From Emticicia fluvialis (lineage in GTDB: Bacteria; Bacteroidota; Bacteroidia; Cytophagales; Spirosomataceae), in assembly GCF_024793945.1 (NCBI RefSeq), contig NZ_JANUSD010000011.1, positions 62,001 to 126,000 on the forward strand: a stretch of 64,000 nt of DNA. The letters are read 5' to 3'. Made by a program: the position numbers and the translations under genes. A model generated the notes under the pieces. It saw nothing but the letters and a program-made list of their open reading frames with translations. It was not told where the DNA came from and searched no databases. Below, piece after piece: positions 17,904 through 25,470 of this stretch; within the stretch, counting starts at the first letter, position 1, and each line of letters begins with the position of its first letter.

Positions 17904-18546
17904 ATCGCTTATAATTCAACACATAATGGGGCACGGGTATTTCCTGCACCATTTTTGGGTCTGGTATGGGTGTATGCGGTTGTTGGCTTAGTGGCAGCAC
18001 ACCAGCCCATACAGGCCATTCCAAATCTTCTTCATCGTCATTCGGATTTCCGGTTCTTACCTTGGCCGATACCTCTTCAATAACAAAAGAAATAACCATT
18101 GTGGCTTTCATTTCTTTTGTATTGGGCTGTCTTACTTCTTCCCACCTGCCCGGTATTACCTGATTGGTAAATGCTTCCAGGGCATCCCAACGCTCCTGCT
18201 CGTCAGTTACCAGAGTTGCAGCACTAAAAAGCACTACAGAGCGGTAATTGACCGAGTGACTGAAAGCTGAACGCGCCAGCACCAGACCGTCCAGAAAAGA
18301 AACGGTCAGGCAAACCCGACGTCCGTCGGCAATATTACGCATGAAATGGCTACCCACCGAACCATGAATATATAATTTATTACCCATACGGCAGTAGCCT
18401 GTTGGTATCATCATTGGTTGGCCCTCATGTACATAGGCAATATGGCAAAGCAGGCCTTCATCCAGAATCTTATAAATGGTTTCCTGGTCATACAGCCCTC
18501 TTTTAGCAGACCGGCTGATTTTGGTATTGTTTGTAATCGGATACAT
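17902..18546 (-). CDS. Pyridoxamine 5'-phosphate oxidase-like flavin-binding split-barrel protein
   Basis: 214 residues from ATG at 18544-18546 (MYPITNNTKISRSAKRGLYD); the frame upstream offers only a TTG. The pattern KRGLYDQETIYKILDEG then LLCHIAYVHEGQPMMIPTGY, LYIHGSVGSHFMRN and VCLTVSFLDGLVLARSAF is that of the FMN-binding split-barrel group related to NimA nitroimidazole reductases. Members bind FMN or related cofactors and are cytoplasmic; the exact substrate is not predictable. The gene is divergent from a MocR regulator 91 bp away, a common pairing, so it is probably that regulator's target. The C-terminal about 60 residues (with NDDEEDLEWPVWAGVLPL) form the usual extension. Confidence 0.85.
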   Translation of the reverse strand: MYPITNNTKISRSAKRGLYDQETIYKILDEGLLCHIAYVHEGQPMMIPTGYCRMGNKLYIHGSVGSHFMRNIADGRRVCLTVSFLDGLVLARSAFSHSVNYRSVVLFSAATLVTDEQERWDALEAFTNQVIPGRWEEVRQPNTKEMKATMVISFVIEEVSAKVRTGNPNDDEEDLEWPVWAGVLPLSQQPHTPIPDPKMVQEIPVPHYVLNYKR

Positions 18547-18637
18547 AATATTTAATGATAATAGCGATTTATAAGGCAAATGTATATCTTTACTGGATTA
18601 GCCCACTCATCCAATTTCACATAATCGGGTAGTCCAG
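18547..18637. promoter_or_regulatory. Divergent promoter region of PNPOx-like and MocR genes
   Basis: On the minus strand TACATTTG (18577-18584) matches the Bacteroidota -7 box TAnnTTTG, 31 bp before the PNPOx-like start. A dyad TGGAT-N10-ATCCA at 18594-18613 is a candidate MocR site. Confidence 0.4.
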
Positions 18638-20119
18638 ATGAAAACACCATTTAAAAGCCTTATCAGTTTAGACAAGTCGCATTCTATTCCCTTGTATATT
18701 CAGATTGCCAACGCCATCATCAAGCAAATTCAGGCAGGAACTCTGCCAACTAACTCGCCTTTGCCCGGCACCCGCCAAATGGCTGCGTTACTGCAAATAC
18801 ATCGAAAAACAGTAATTGCAGCGTACGAGGAGCTGTTGTCGCAGAACTGGGTAGAAACCTTACCACAAAGAGGGACTTTCGTAGCAGGTAAACTGCCGGT
18901 GCTGCAACCCACGCAATTCTCAACAGAGGTGGGCAGAGTAGAACAGGGAATTATTCTAAAAAACAGATTGAATAAACAATGGACAATACCTTTACCCCCC
19001 AGTATTAACCACAGGCTGGCGTTTAATGATGGAATACCCGACGTAAGACTGGCCCCACGCGAAGAATGGGCAAAGCTCTACGCACACCATATACGCTATG
19101 CCGATACTGCCACTATGACTTATACCAACCCCAGGGGAAGTCTCAGATTCCGCTCTATTTTTGCCAGATACCTGAACGAAACCAGAGGAATACAGGCCAA
19201 TGCTGAAAACATTATCACTACCCGCGGTAGCCAGATGGGTATTTACCTGGCCGGTTTAACCTTGCTGCAAAAAGGTGATACAGCCATTGTAGGTGAGTTG
19301 AATTACAGGGCTACCAATTATACCTTCAGGCAATTGGGCGCCGACCTGGCTACTATACCGGTTGATGAAGAAGGCTTACAGGTGGAAGCCATTGAGGATA
19401 TTTGTCTGACTAAAAAAGTAAAACTGGTTTATGTTACTTCGCACCATTATCATCCTACGACGGTAACACTAAAACCCGAACGGCGACTAAAACTATTGGC
19501 ACTGGCTGAAAAATACCAGTTCTTTATTTTAGAAGATGACTACGACTATGACTACCATTATGCCAATGCGCCTATATTACCCCTTGCCAGTGCCGACAGA
19601 TACGGCTGGGTTGTATATCTGGGGTCATTCACCAAACAGATTGCCCCTGCTTTCAGGGTGGGTTATGTAGCCGCCCATGAAACCATTATTGATGAAATGA
19701 CTCGCTTAAGACGCGTAATAGACCGCCAGAATGATTCTATTCTTGAAGAATGCCTGGCAGATATGCTCAAGAACGGAGATTTGAAACGTTATACTACTAA
19801 AGCCCTGAAAGTGTACAGAGAACGACGAGACTTTACATGCAGCCTATTGAAAGAATCGCTGGGTGATGTTATTCAATTCAGAATTCCTGACGGTGGTATG
19901 GCCATCTGGGCGCAGTTTGCGCAGGATATACCACTTGGCACACTATCTGAAAAAGTTGCTTCATACGGCTTATACCTGGCAAACGGCCAAACATATACCG
20001 ACGAAAAACCGGACATAAATGCCTGCAGAATGGGCTTTGCAGGCATGAATCAGAAAGAAACAGAAGATGCTGTCAGAATCCTGAAAAAAGTTGTAGGCTC
20101 GTTTAAGCCCCGGGGGTAA
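18638..20119 (+). CDS. MocR-type (GntR family) PLP-dependent transcription regulator
   Basis: 493 residues. The N-terminal winged helix (about 10-85) shows IPLYIQIANAIIKQIQAG, LPGTRQMAALLQIHRKTVIAAYEEL and FVAG. The rest is a fold-type I aminotransferase-like domain (about 125-490) with TRGSQMGIYLAG, EDDYDYDYHY and the PLP-lysine segment YLGSFTKQIAPAFRVGYVA. Family role: a regulator that senses PLP or an amino compound through the aminotransferase domain. It is divergent from a PNPOx-like gene, consistent with vitamin B6- or flavin-linked control, though the effector is unknown. Its last 17 bp overlap the convergent ArsC-like gene. Confidence 0.93.
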   Translation: MKTPFKSLISLDKSHSIPLYIQIANAIIKQIQAGTLPTNSPLPGTRQMAALLQIHRKTVIAAYEELLSQNWVETLPQRGTFVAGKLPVLQPTQFSTEVGRVEQGIILKNRLNKQWTIPLPPSINHRLAFNDGIPDVRLAPREEWAKLYAHHIRYADTATMTYTNPRGSLRFRSIFARYLNETRGIQANAENIITTRGSQMGIYLAGLTLLQKGDTAIVGELNYRATNYTFRQLGADLATIPVDEEGLQVEAIEDICLTKKVKLVYVTSHHYHPTTVTLKPERRLKLLALAEKYQFFILEDDYDYDYHYANAPILPLASADRYGWVVYLGSFTKQIAPAFRVGYVAAHETIIDEMTRLRRVIDRQNDSILEECLADMLKNGDLKRYTTKALKVYRERRDFTCSLLKESLGDVIQFRIPDGGMAIWAQFAQDIPLGTLSEKVASYGLYLANGQTYTDEKPDINACRMGFAGMNQKETEDAVRILKKVVGSFKPRG

Positions 20120-20462
20120 AAATAGCTTTGTACTCGTCTGCCTTAAAACCAACGGCCAGCACCTTACCGTCTTTTTCTACAACGGGTCTTTTAATAACTG
20201 AAGTTTTTTCCTGCATTAGCTGAACTGCCACAGCGGGGTCTCCTACGGTTGGTTTAACCTCGTCAGGCAATTCTTTAAAAGAAGTGCTGGCTTTATTGAA
20301 CAGTTTTTCTAAGGGTACTTGTGCAAGCCAGTCATTCAGTTTTTCTTCACTAATACCCTCTTTTCTGTAATCATGAAACTGAAACTCAATCTGGTTGGCT
20401 TTCAGCCAGTCTAGTGTTTTTTTAATTGTGTCGCAATTAGGGATTCCGTAAACCGTTAGCAT
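20103..20462 (-). CDS. ArsC/Spx-family thioredoxin-fold protein (YffB-like)
   Basis: 119 residues, the usual length. The opening MLTVYGIPNCDTIKKTLDWL has the single cysteine C10 of the YffB branch, and there is a later conserved IKRPVVEKDGKVLAVGF. Relatives include arsenate reductase ArsC and the regulator Spx, but the YffB group has been linked to glutathione-dependent thiol chemistry rather than arsenate, and no ars genes are near. Cytoplasmic. The 3' end overlaps the convergent MocR gene by 17 bp. A strong hairpin sits 12 bp upstream of its start. Confidence 0.85.
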   Translation of the reverse strand: MLTVYGIPNCDTIKKTLDWLKANQIEFQFHDYRKEGISEEKLNDWLAQVPLEKLFNKASTSFKELPDEVKPTVGDPAVAVQLMQEKTSVIKRPVVEKDGKVLAVGFKADEYKAIFTPGA

Positions 20463-20474
20463 AATGATAAATTA

Positions 20475-20505
20475 AAAATGAGGAACGTGACACATTCCTC
20501 ATTTT
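20475..20505 (-). terminator. Terminator-like hairpin between DUF4136 gene and ArsC-like gene
   Basis: Perfect 11-bp stem AAAATGAGGAA (20475-20485) with TTCCTCATTTT (20495-20505), 9-nt loop, followed on the minus strand by TTAATTT. It would end the lipoprotein transcript but also lies just before the ArsC-like start. Confidence 0.65.
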
Positions 20506-20588
20506 GTGTATAAAATTCTCAATACAAAAATACTAAAAAAGTATTGGCTCTTGGTAAGCAGGCAATTAAAAAAACACACTAACCAGCC

Positions 20589-21149
20589 CTAAAGGTCCTC
20601 AATTTTTCGGGGTTTTTCACCAGCTGCAAAAAGCGGATACTGGTCAAAAATATTACGCACCACACTTCTGTAATAATTAACCGGTTTGTTAACTTTTTTA
20701 TTAAAAACGCCCGAAGCGTATCCCCTCCAGATTAACCTGCTGCTTTCGGCATCCAGCAAAGAAACCAGTATCATGCCTCCGCCAAAATGCAAATTCTGTG
20801 TTTTGTAAGTTTCATCATCATCAAAATGGTTCACCCAGCGATCTAATGACGGTTGAAAATACCCTTTGTAATCCACACGATCACGGATAATGCTGTAGCT
20901 AACCAATAAACCCGGGTCGTTGTCGGTTACTTTATATCCCCTGGCTTTCATTTGCCTGCGAATGGCATCCTGAATTTCAGTACAGATAAAGGAGGTGTCG
21001 ACTTCGCAATTTAAAAAGTTGTAGGTCTTGTATTTGGTAAAGTCAGTCTCATAACTGTAATCATTGTCAACCAATAATCTGAGCGAATTACAGCTGGTAG
21101 AGGCAATACCTAGAACAAGAAGAGCAGAGAGCAAATACAGTTTTTTCAT
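20589..21149 (-). CDS. DUF4136-family lipoprotein
   Basis: 186 residues. An N-terminal signal (about 1-19) ends in STS before C20, a plausible Bacteroidota lipobox, so the mature protein is probably a lipid-anchored envelope protein. The segments YETDFTKYKTYNFL, IRRQMKARGYKVTDNDPGLLVSY and SRLIWRGYASG are characteristic of DUF4136. The biochemical role of this domain is not established. Single gene: there is more than 200 bp of spacer upstream and a terminator hairpin downstream. Confidence 0.82.
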   Translation of the reverse strand: MKKLYLLSALLVLGIASTSCNSLRLLVDNDYSYETDFTKYKTYNFLNCEVDTSFICTEIQDAIRRQMKARGYKVTDNDPGLLVSYSIIRDRVDYKGYFQPSLDRWVNHFDDDETYKTQNLHFGGGMILVSLLDAESSRLIWRGYASGVFNKKVNKPVNYYRSVVRNIFDQYPLFAAGEKPRKIEDL

Positions 21150-21363
21150 ACGACATACAGATTAGATTAATTTCAGTTAAATAAAGCTTAGAAACAAAAA
21201 ACTTAATAACAACCTCACAAATCTGCCGAGCGGATACTCATCAAATTTATCTATAGTTTTGTTAAAAGTCAAGATATGCTTAAGGGTGTTATTTTACTGG
21301 CATCTATCCGTAAATCGACTTTTTCTCCTGCCCGTTTTCAGGTTTTTTGGTTAACCTGCTCCC

Positions 21364-22389
21364 TCACTTAACGTAGTACTCCAGGGCTTTTTTCATTTCG
21401 TTTTTTGACACTGCGATATCGTAAAGACAGCTACCCGCACCATTAATTAATGAGAAACGTATTTCTTTACCCTTATTTTTTTTGTCCTGAAGGGTATGCT
21501 CTATTATAGCCCCGAAGTCTTCGGTTTTCATGGCTATTTTTCCATAAACCGAAAATATAAACTCTTCTATGCGCGCCAATGTTTGCTCGTCAATCAATTT
21601 TCTTTCAAAAGCTATATACGACTCGCAGAGCATTCCGGTTGCAATGGCTTCGCCATGAAGCAGTTTTTTTTTGCCTTTATCTAAAAAATAGGTCTCAATG
21701 GCATGCCCAAGCGTATGCCCGAAGTTGAGAATTTTCCGCAGGCCTTTCTCTGTGGGGTCTTGTTCAACTACCTTTTTCTTGATTTCAACCGAGTGCGCAA
21801 TCAGGTCTCGCAGGTCTTGCTGCTCAAGGTCTTTTTTTCTGATTTCGTTCCATTTTTCACCATCCTGAATGAGGCAGTGCTTAATAATCTCGGCAAAACC
21901 AGAGCGCTTTTCCCGTTCAGAAAGCGTATCCAGAAACACCGGGTCTATCAACACGGCTTTAGGAAGCGTAAAAACGCCAAGGTGGTTTTTCAGGCCCTTG
22001 AAATCAATTCCGAGTTTTCCACCTACACTGGCATCAACCTGAGCCAGAAGTGTGGTCGGAACCTGAATAAAATCTATGCCTCTCTTATAGGTGGCAGCAC
22101 AAAAGCCACCCATGTCGCCTATTACGCCACCGCCCAGGTTTATCATCAGGGCATGGCGGTCAAGCTCGGCATCGGTCATGCCCGACCAGATTTCTTCGCA
22201 AGTAGCCAGATTTTTATGCTCTTCTCCGTTTTTTACGGTTATAAGCGTATGTTTTGGCAGTGAATCTTTTACTAAAGTGTAGCAGTATTTCCTGGTATTG
22301 GTATCGGTCAGAACAACAATTTTAGAATAGTCTTTCTGCGCCAGATAATTTTTCAGGCTTTCGGAAATAGGAGATATAATAACAGACAT
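21364..22389 (-). CDS. aroB: 3-dehydroquinate synthase
   Basis: 341 residues. Converts DAHP to 3-dehydroquinate, second step of the shikimate pathway, in the cytoplasm with NAD and a divalent metal. NAD-loop motif GGGVIGDMGGF, substrate segment VPTTLLAQVDASVGGK, and metal-ligand regions GFAEIIKHCLI and LNFGHTLGHAIE are all visible. It is slightly short (about 350-360 is common) but complete. On the minus strand TACCTTTG (22414-22421) about 25 bp upstream looks like a Bacteroidota -7 promoter box. Another shikimate gene, aroE, lies 3.6 kb away but in a different transcription unit. Confidence 0.95.
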   Translation of the reverse strand: MSVIISPISESLKNYLAQKDYSKIVVLTDTNTRKYCYTLVKDSLPKHTLITVKNGEEHKNLATCEEIWSGMTDAELDRHALMINLGGGVIGDMGGFCAATYKRGIDFIQVPTTLLAQVDASVGGKLGIDFKGLKNHLGVFTLPKAVLIDPVFLDTLSEREKRSGFAEIIKHCLIQDGEKWNEIRKKDLEQQDLRDLIAHSVEIKKKVVEQDPTEKGLRKILNFGHTLGHAIETYFLDKGKKKLLHGEAIATGMLCESYIAFERKLIDEQTLARIEEFIFSVYGKIAMKTEDFGAIIEHTLQDKKNKGKEIRFSLINGAGSCLYDIAVSKNEMKKALEYYVK

Positions 22390-22413
22390 TTTACCTTTCG
22401 TTCGTTAAAGAAC

Positions 22414-22421
22414 CAAAGGTA
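22414..22421 (-). promoter_or_regulatory. Possible -7 box for aroB
   Basis: TACCTTTG on the minus strand matches TAnnTTTG. No good TTTG is found 17-23 bp upstream, so support is partial. Confidence 0.35.
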
Positions 22422-22494
22422 AGGAATCATTTAAAGATTTACCAGATGCCATACTTACATTTCGGGTTTAAACCCTGGCAAAGACAAAACAAAA

Positions 22495-22517
22495 AGCCCA
22501 AAATTAAATTTTGGGCT
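22495..22517 (-). terminator. Intrinsic terminator overlapping the stop codon of the 79-residue gene
   Basis: Stem AGCCCAAAATT (22495-22505) with AATTTTGGGCT (22507-22517), one-nt gap, then TTTTTGTTTTG on the minus strand. The TAA stop (22504-22506) lies in the tip of the hairpin. Confidence 0.85.
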
Positions 22518-22740
22518 CGTAATTCCGTGAGAAATTCAATATGTTGTCAATAGCTTTATCAGAGGGCGAAAGTTGGATCTGGTCTAATCCTAGTTTAATA
22601 TCTGCACAATCAAGATAGAAGTCAAGCAACTCCGGTTCATGAAGCATGGCGTCTTCAATCAGTGCGTTTTCCTGACCTGATGTCTCGTTATACAAATAGC
22701 GAATTACATCATTTTGCGTATTGGTAAAGGTTTGTATCAT
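22504..22740 (-). CDS. Small protein downstream of ECF sigma factor; possible soluble anti-sigma factor
   Basis: 78-80 residues; ATG at 22740 (MIQTFTN) or 22746 (MLMIQT). It overlaps the end of the sigma factor gene by 32-38 bp, so translation is probably coupled. The sequence VIRYLYNETSGQENALIEDA followed by HEPELLDFYLD has the look of an anti-sigma domain: an N-terminal helix with YLYNE, a hinge, then a helix rich in E and L. There is no zinc-binding HxxxCxxC and no membrane segment. Not recognised as a named family. An anti-sigma role is inference from position and pattern; it might equally be a small unrelated regulator. Confidence 0.7.
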   Translation of the reverse strand: MIQTFTNTQNDVIRYLYNETSGQENALIEDAMLHEPELLDFYLDCADIKLGLDQIQLSPSDKAIDNILNFSRNYEPKI

Positions 22741-23314
22741 AAGCATATGCTGTTTTACTCATCATTTTTCTAAGGTTGATGAGAGCATAACGCATTCTGC
22801 CTAACGCCGTGTTGATACTTACGCCAGTAGCATCTGCAATTTCCTGAAAACTCATGTCGTCATAATGACGCATCACAAGCACTTCTCGCTGCTGGTCAGG
22901 AAGACGTTTAATCAGATCTCTCAGATGCTCGTGAGACTCCCGTTTGATTTGCATCGATTCGATAGAGTCTTCCGCAAACTCAAGTGTATTAAATACACTG
23001 CTTCCGTCTTCAAACACTACGCTAGGGTAACGTTTCTCTCTCCGGAAAAAGTCAATTGCCAAATTGTGAGCTATTCTTAATACCCATGGAAGAAACTTGC
23101 CTTCTTCGTTATACTTACCTTCGCGTAAAACTTCTACAGCTTTTATGAAGGTGTCTTGTAGCAAATCTTCTGCTACATACTGATCTTTAACAACAAGGTA
23201 AATGGTAGTATAGACTTTAGACTTATAGCGTTGTACAAGTGTCGCAAAAGCCTTTTCGTTACCGCGGATATACAATGATACTAGCTCACTATCGCTAACT
23301 TGGATTTTTCCCAT
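22709..23314 (-). CDS. RNA polymerase ECF-type sigma-70 factor
   Basis: 201 residues. Region 2 (about 8-85) is visible as ELVSLYIRGNEKAFATLVQR, AEDLLQDTFIKAVE and FLPWVLRIAHNLAIDFFRRE; region 4 (about 125-185) as RLPDQQREVLVMRHYDDMSF with EIADATGVSINTALGRMRYA. No extra C-terminal sensor domain. Directs core polymerase to a promoter subset; the regulon cannot be told from here. No standard membrane anti-sigma gene follows; instead a small overlapping ORF does. The long AT-rich region upstream holds GTTAAC-N5-GTTAAC at 23453-23469. Confidence 0.93.
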   Translation of the reverse strand: MGKIQVSDSELVSLYIRGNEKAFATLVQRYKSKVYTTIYLVVKDQYVAEDLLQDTFIKAVEVLREGKYNEEGKFLPWVLRIAHNLAIDFFRREKRYPSVVFEDGSSVFNTLEFAEDSIESMQIKRESHEHLRDLIKRLPDQQREVLVMRHYDDMSFQEIADATGVSINTALGRMRYALINLRKMMSKTAYAYDTNLYQYAK

Positions 23315-23997
23315 TTCTGTATTTCAATTTAGTTAACGTAGAGGTTCAAATCATATTGTATATTCTGGTTTTTAATTTAGAAGATTTTTTTTGAATGGTT
23401 AAAGATAGACAATAAAATCAATTTCTGTCAAGGGTTTGGCACAAAATTTTAGTTAACAAAATGTTAACAAACCAAATGTTATTCTGGGTTTATCGTTATA
23501 CGCAAAATAAAAAGAAAAAAAATGCGTGTAGCATTTTGTTTAATCGTTTTTTAATAAAAAACTGAAAATCAATACATTATGCAGGCATAATATTACATAT
23601 TTTTTTTCGTCCCGGCACCCGCTTTTTCGTGCGGCTATTCCTCAGCAAAATACTTGCTCTCTCTAGAATTTAACCGGTAATGCTCTCTTATTTTTTTTAA
23701 AATTAACAAATCACGTAGAAAAAAATCTTTATCGGCAATTAGCCTGCATTCACAACTCGATAGTGCATCTTGATAAACTAATGTTTTTTCAGGTAAAAAT
23801 CATAATTGTATTATTCTAATATGCCCTATGCCCCAGGTGCATTCTATGAAGCAGAGTCTTTGATGGCACGTATTTAACACTATACCGTTAAATAATTTAC
23901 AATTAAAATAATTGGCTTGAAAGTTTTTTTTTAGTAATTCTGATAAGCCATCTATTCGGCTCTTCTCAAATAAGATTTAATGTATATGTAGAATTCT
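23315..23997. other. AT-rich non-coding gap
   Basis: 683 bp without a convincing ORF. Long A and T runs, a repeated GTTAAC motif (23453-23469), and otherwise no recognisable gene, tRNA or repeat. It is much more AT-rich than the flanking genes. It must contain the promoter of the sigma factor gene at its left end. Its right end leads into a small AT-rich membrane ORF, so the whole stretch may be acquired or decayed DNA. Confidence 0.6.
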
Positions 23998-24279
23998 ATG
24001 AAAAATTTAGCAGGCATTTATAAACTGACAAATTCAAGGGTATTTGCAGTTCTTTATCCTTTAAGTTTTATTTTAGCCGACATATTAACGAAGAACCAAC
24101 AGATAAGATTTCAGTTAAAAGTCACCATTTGTCTTTTGGGAATTGCAATAATAGGATTCAATTTCGTATTTAGTTATCTGCTCAAAGACAAGAATATGAC
24201 AACAAGGTGGTTACTCTCATTTCTTATTGGAATCATTTGCGTTATGGCTTATGTCGTATATTTTAAGCCTCAATTTTAA
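23998..24279 (+). CDS. Small three-helix membrane protein, unknown
   Basis: 93 residues with no recognised family. Three hydrophobic segments are clear: about 13-30 (VFAVLYPLSFILADIL), 40-62 (VTICLLGIAIIGFNFVFSYL) and 72-89 (WLLSFLIGIICVMAYVVYF), separated by short charged loops, which supports a real protein. It is the only plus-strand gene between 20.1 and 32.3 kb, is very AT-rich like the gap before it, and ends 6 bp before a nested inverted repeat. It could be a recent arrival or the remnant of a mobile element's cargo. Confidence 0.55.
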   Translation: MKNLAGIYKLTNSRVFAVLYPLSFILADILTKNQQIRFQLKVTICLLGIAIIGFNFVFSYLLKDKNMTTRWLLSFLIGIICVMAYVVYFKPQF

Positions 24280-24284
24280 CCCAC

Positions 24285-24369
24285 AAAGGGGCTGTCCAAA
24301 AGTATTTTCAGGCAAATAATCTTCGGCAAAGATTATTTGGCAGCACTTGGCTTTTTAGACACCCCCTTT
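24285..24369. repeat. 85-bp nested inverted repeat (MITE/IS-end-like or terminator)
   Basis: Outer arms AAAGGGGCTGTCCAAAAG (24285-24302) and, in opposite orientation, CTTTTTAGACACCCCCTTT (24351-24369), differing at two positions and one indel. Inner perfect 11-bp stem CAAATAATCTT (24313-24323) with AAGATTATTTG (24329-24339), loop CGGCA. It fills the whole space between two convergent genes, and the last arm supplies the stop codon of the HAD gene. Ends of the form GGGGCTGTC resemble those of some Bacteroidota insertion sequences. Confidence 0.65.
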
Positions 24370-25060
24370 ATAGTATCTCTTTCAGCTCTACCAGCCGCTT
24401 AATATCAAAAGTGGGCTTCTGGTCAGTCTTTATACCATCCGGATTATAGAAGACCGAATCCATTTGCGCATTAATAGCCCCCAGAATGTCGGCTTCATAA
24501 TTATCACCAATCATCAGGCTTTCATCAATTCGGGCTTTGGTTACATTTACGGCGTAGTCAAAAATCTTCTTATCGGGCTTGCGGGCTTCGGCTCTTTCGT
24601 TTGTAATTACTTCCCGAAAATAATGCTCTATCTTTGAGCTTTTTATTTTCTTTGCCTGCACATCCTGCCAGCCATTACTGATAATATGTATTTCATAGTT
24701 GGGGGCAAGGAAATCGAGCACGTCTAGCGTACCCTCAATCAAATGCGATTTTTGTGGCAGTAATTCAAGAAAGGCTTCGTTCAGTTCCAAACCCAGTTTT
24801 TCGTCAGCCTCAACGCCCAGATTAACCAGTGTGTCTCTGAACCGTCTACGGCGCAGTTCTTCATGGGTTATCTGGTTAGACTCCAGCATAGCCCAATAGC
24901 GGCGGTTAACTACTGAAAATTCGGCCTGAAAAACACCAAGACCGTCAATATTCCAGGAATGCAAACCGAAACTTTCATATAACTCAGCCAATGACTCCCT
25001 TGAGTTCTTCTCAAAGTCCCACAGGGTGTGGTCAAGGTCAAAAAAGAGGTGCTTATACAT
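24368..25060 (-). CDS. HAD-family hydrolase, YjjG-like nucleotidase
   Basis: 230 residues from ATG at 25058-25060 (MYKHLFFDLDHTLWDF); a TTG two codons earlier is less likely. HAD motif I is DLDHTLWD, motif II IISNG, motif III with K in ARKPDKKIF and motif IV MIGDNYEADILGA. The helical cap and the match to HTLWDFEKNS point to the YjjG branch, which dephosphorylates pyrimidine nucleotides and is thought to clean up non-canonical ones. Cytoplasmic, Mg-dependent. It begins 9 bp after the ferredoxin-like gene, so the two are probably co-transcribed. Its stop codon lies in the 24285-24369 repeat. Confidence 0.88.
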   Translation of the reverse strand: MYKHLFFDLDHTLWDFEKNSRESLAELYESFGLHSWNIDGLGVFQAEFSVVNRRYWAMLESNQITHEELRRRRFRDTLVNLGVEADEKLGLELNEAFLELLPQKSHLIEGTLDVLDFLAPNYEIHIISNGWQDVQAKKIKSSKIEHYFREVITNERAEARKPDKKIFDYAVNVTKARIDESLMIGDNYEADILGAINAQMDSVFYNPDGIKTDQKPTFDIKRLVELKEIL

Positions 25061-25069
25061 GGCCAAATA

Positions 25070-25387
25070 TTAAGCTCTTGCAGGAAACTTGAGCGTAAGG
25101 CGCTCAACAGGCTGGTTATTTACCAGGTGACTTTCTACAATTTCTTCTACGTCAGACAACTGAACATTGCCATACCAAACCCCTTCAGGATAAACCACCA
25201 TTGATGGCCCAAAAGCGCAGGCATCCAGACATCCGGATTTCTGTGCTCTGATATCAAGCTGTAAACCTTTCTCTTTAAGAGATGCCTTAAAGGCTTCAAC
25301 TAGCTCCATGCCATGTACACTGCCGCACGATTTCTTCGGTGCTTCCTTGTCGTTGGTACAAATAAATACGTGTTTCTTAAACTTCAT
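25070..25387 (-). CDS. Thioredoxin-like (2Fe-2S) ferredoxin
   Basis: 105 residues. Four cysteines C10, C21, C53 and C57 have the C-x10-C ... C-x3-C spacing of the thioredoxin-fold 2Fe-2S ferredoxins (segments FICTNDKEAPKKSCGS and GCLDACAFGPSMVVYPEGVW). Such proteins carry one electron in the cytoplasm; the partner is not identifiable. The start at 25387 follows a terminator hairpin whose loop region also contains TACCTTTG (25415-25422, minus strand), a possible -7 box. Transcribed with the HAD gene downstream. Confidence 0.9.
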   Translation of the reverse strand: MKFKKHVFICTNDKEAPKKSCGSVHGMELVEAFKASLKEKGLQLDIRAQKSGCLDACAFGPSMVVYPEGVWYGNVQLSDVEEIVESHLVNNQPVERLTLKFPARA

Positions 25388-25407
25388 AAAATATGGTTAT
25401 AAATAAA

Positions 25408-25440
25408 GACGCCACAAAGGTACAAAAACTTTGTGGCGTC
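25408..25440 (-). terminator. Terminator with an embedded -7-like box
   Basis: Perfect 12-bp stem GACGCCACAAAG (25408-25419) with CTTTGTGGCGTC (25429-25440), 9-nt loop, then TTTATTTAT on the minus strand. It should end the transcript of the upstream membrane protein gene. TACCTTTG at 25415-25422 (minus strand) could start the next transcript. Confidence 0.75.
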
Positions 25441-25470
25441 TCATGCTATTTAAATATGTTCATTCTATTA

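Noticed and set aside
21703..22263. 186-codon plus-strand frame
   Set aside because: Antisense to aroB, whose motifs are complete.
22464..22475. Palindrome GGGTTTAAACCC
   Set aside because: Short and isolated, 20 bp from a much better terminator; no supporting evidence for function.
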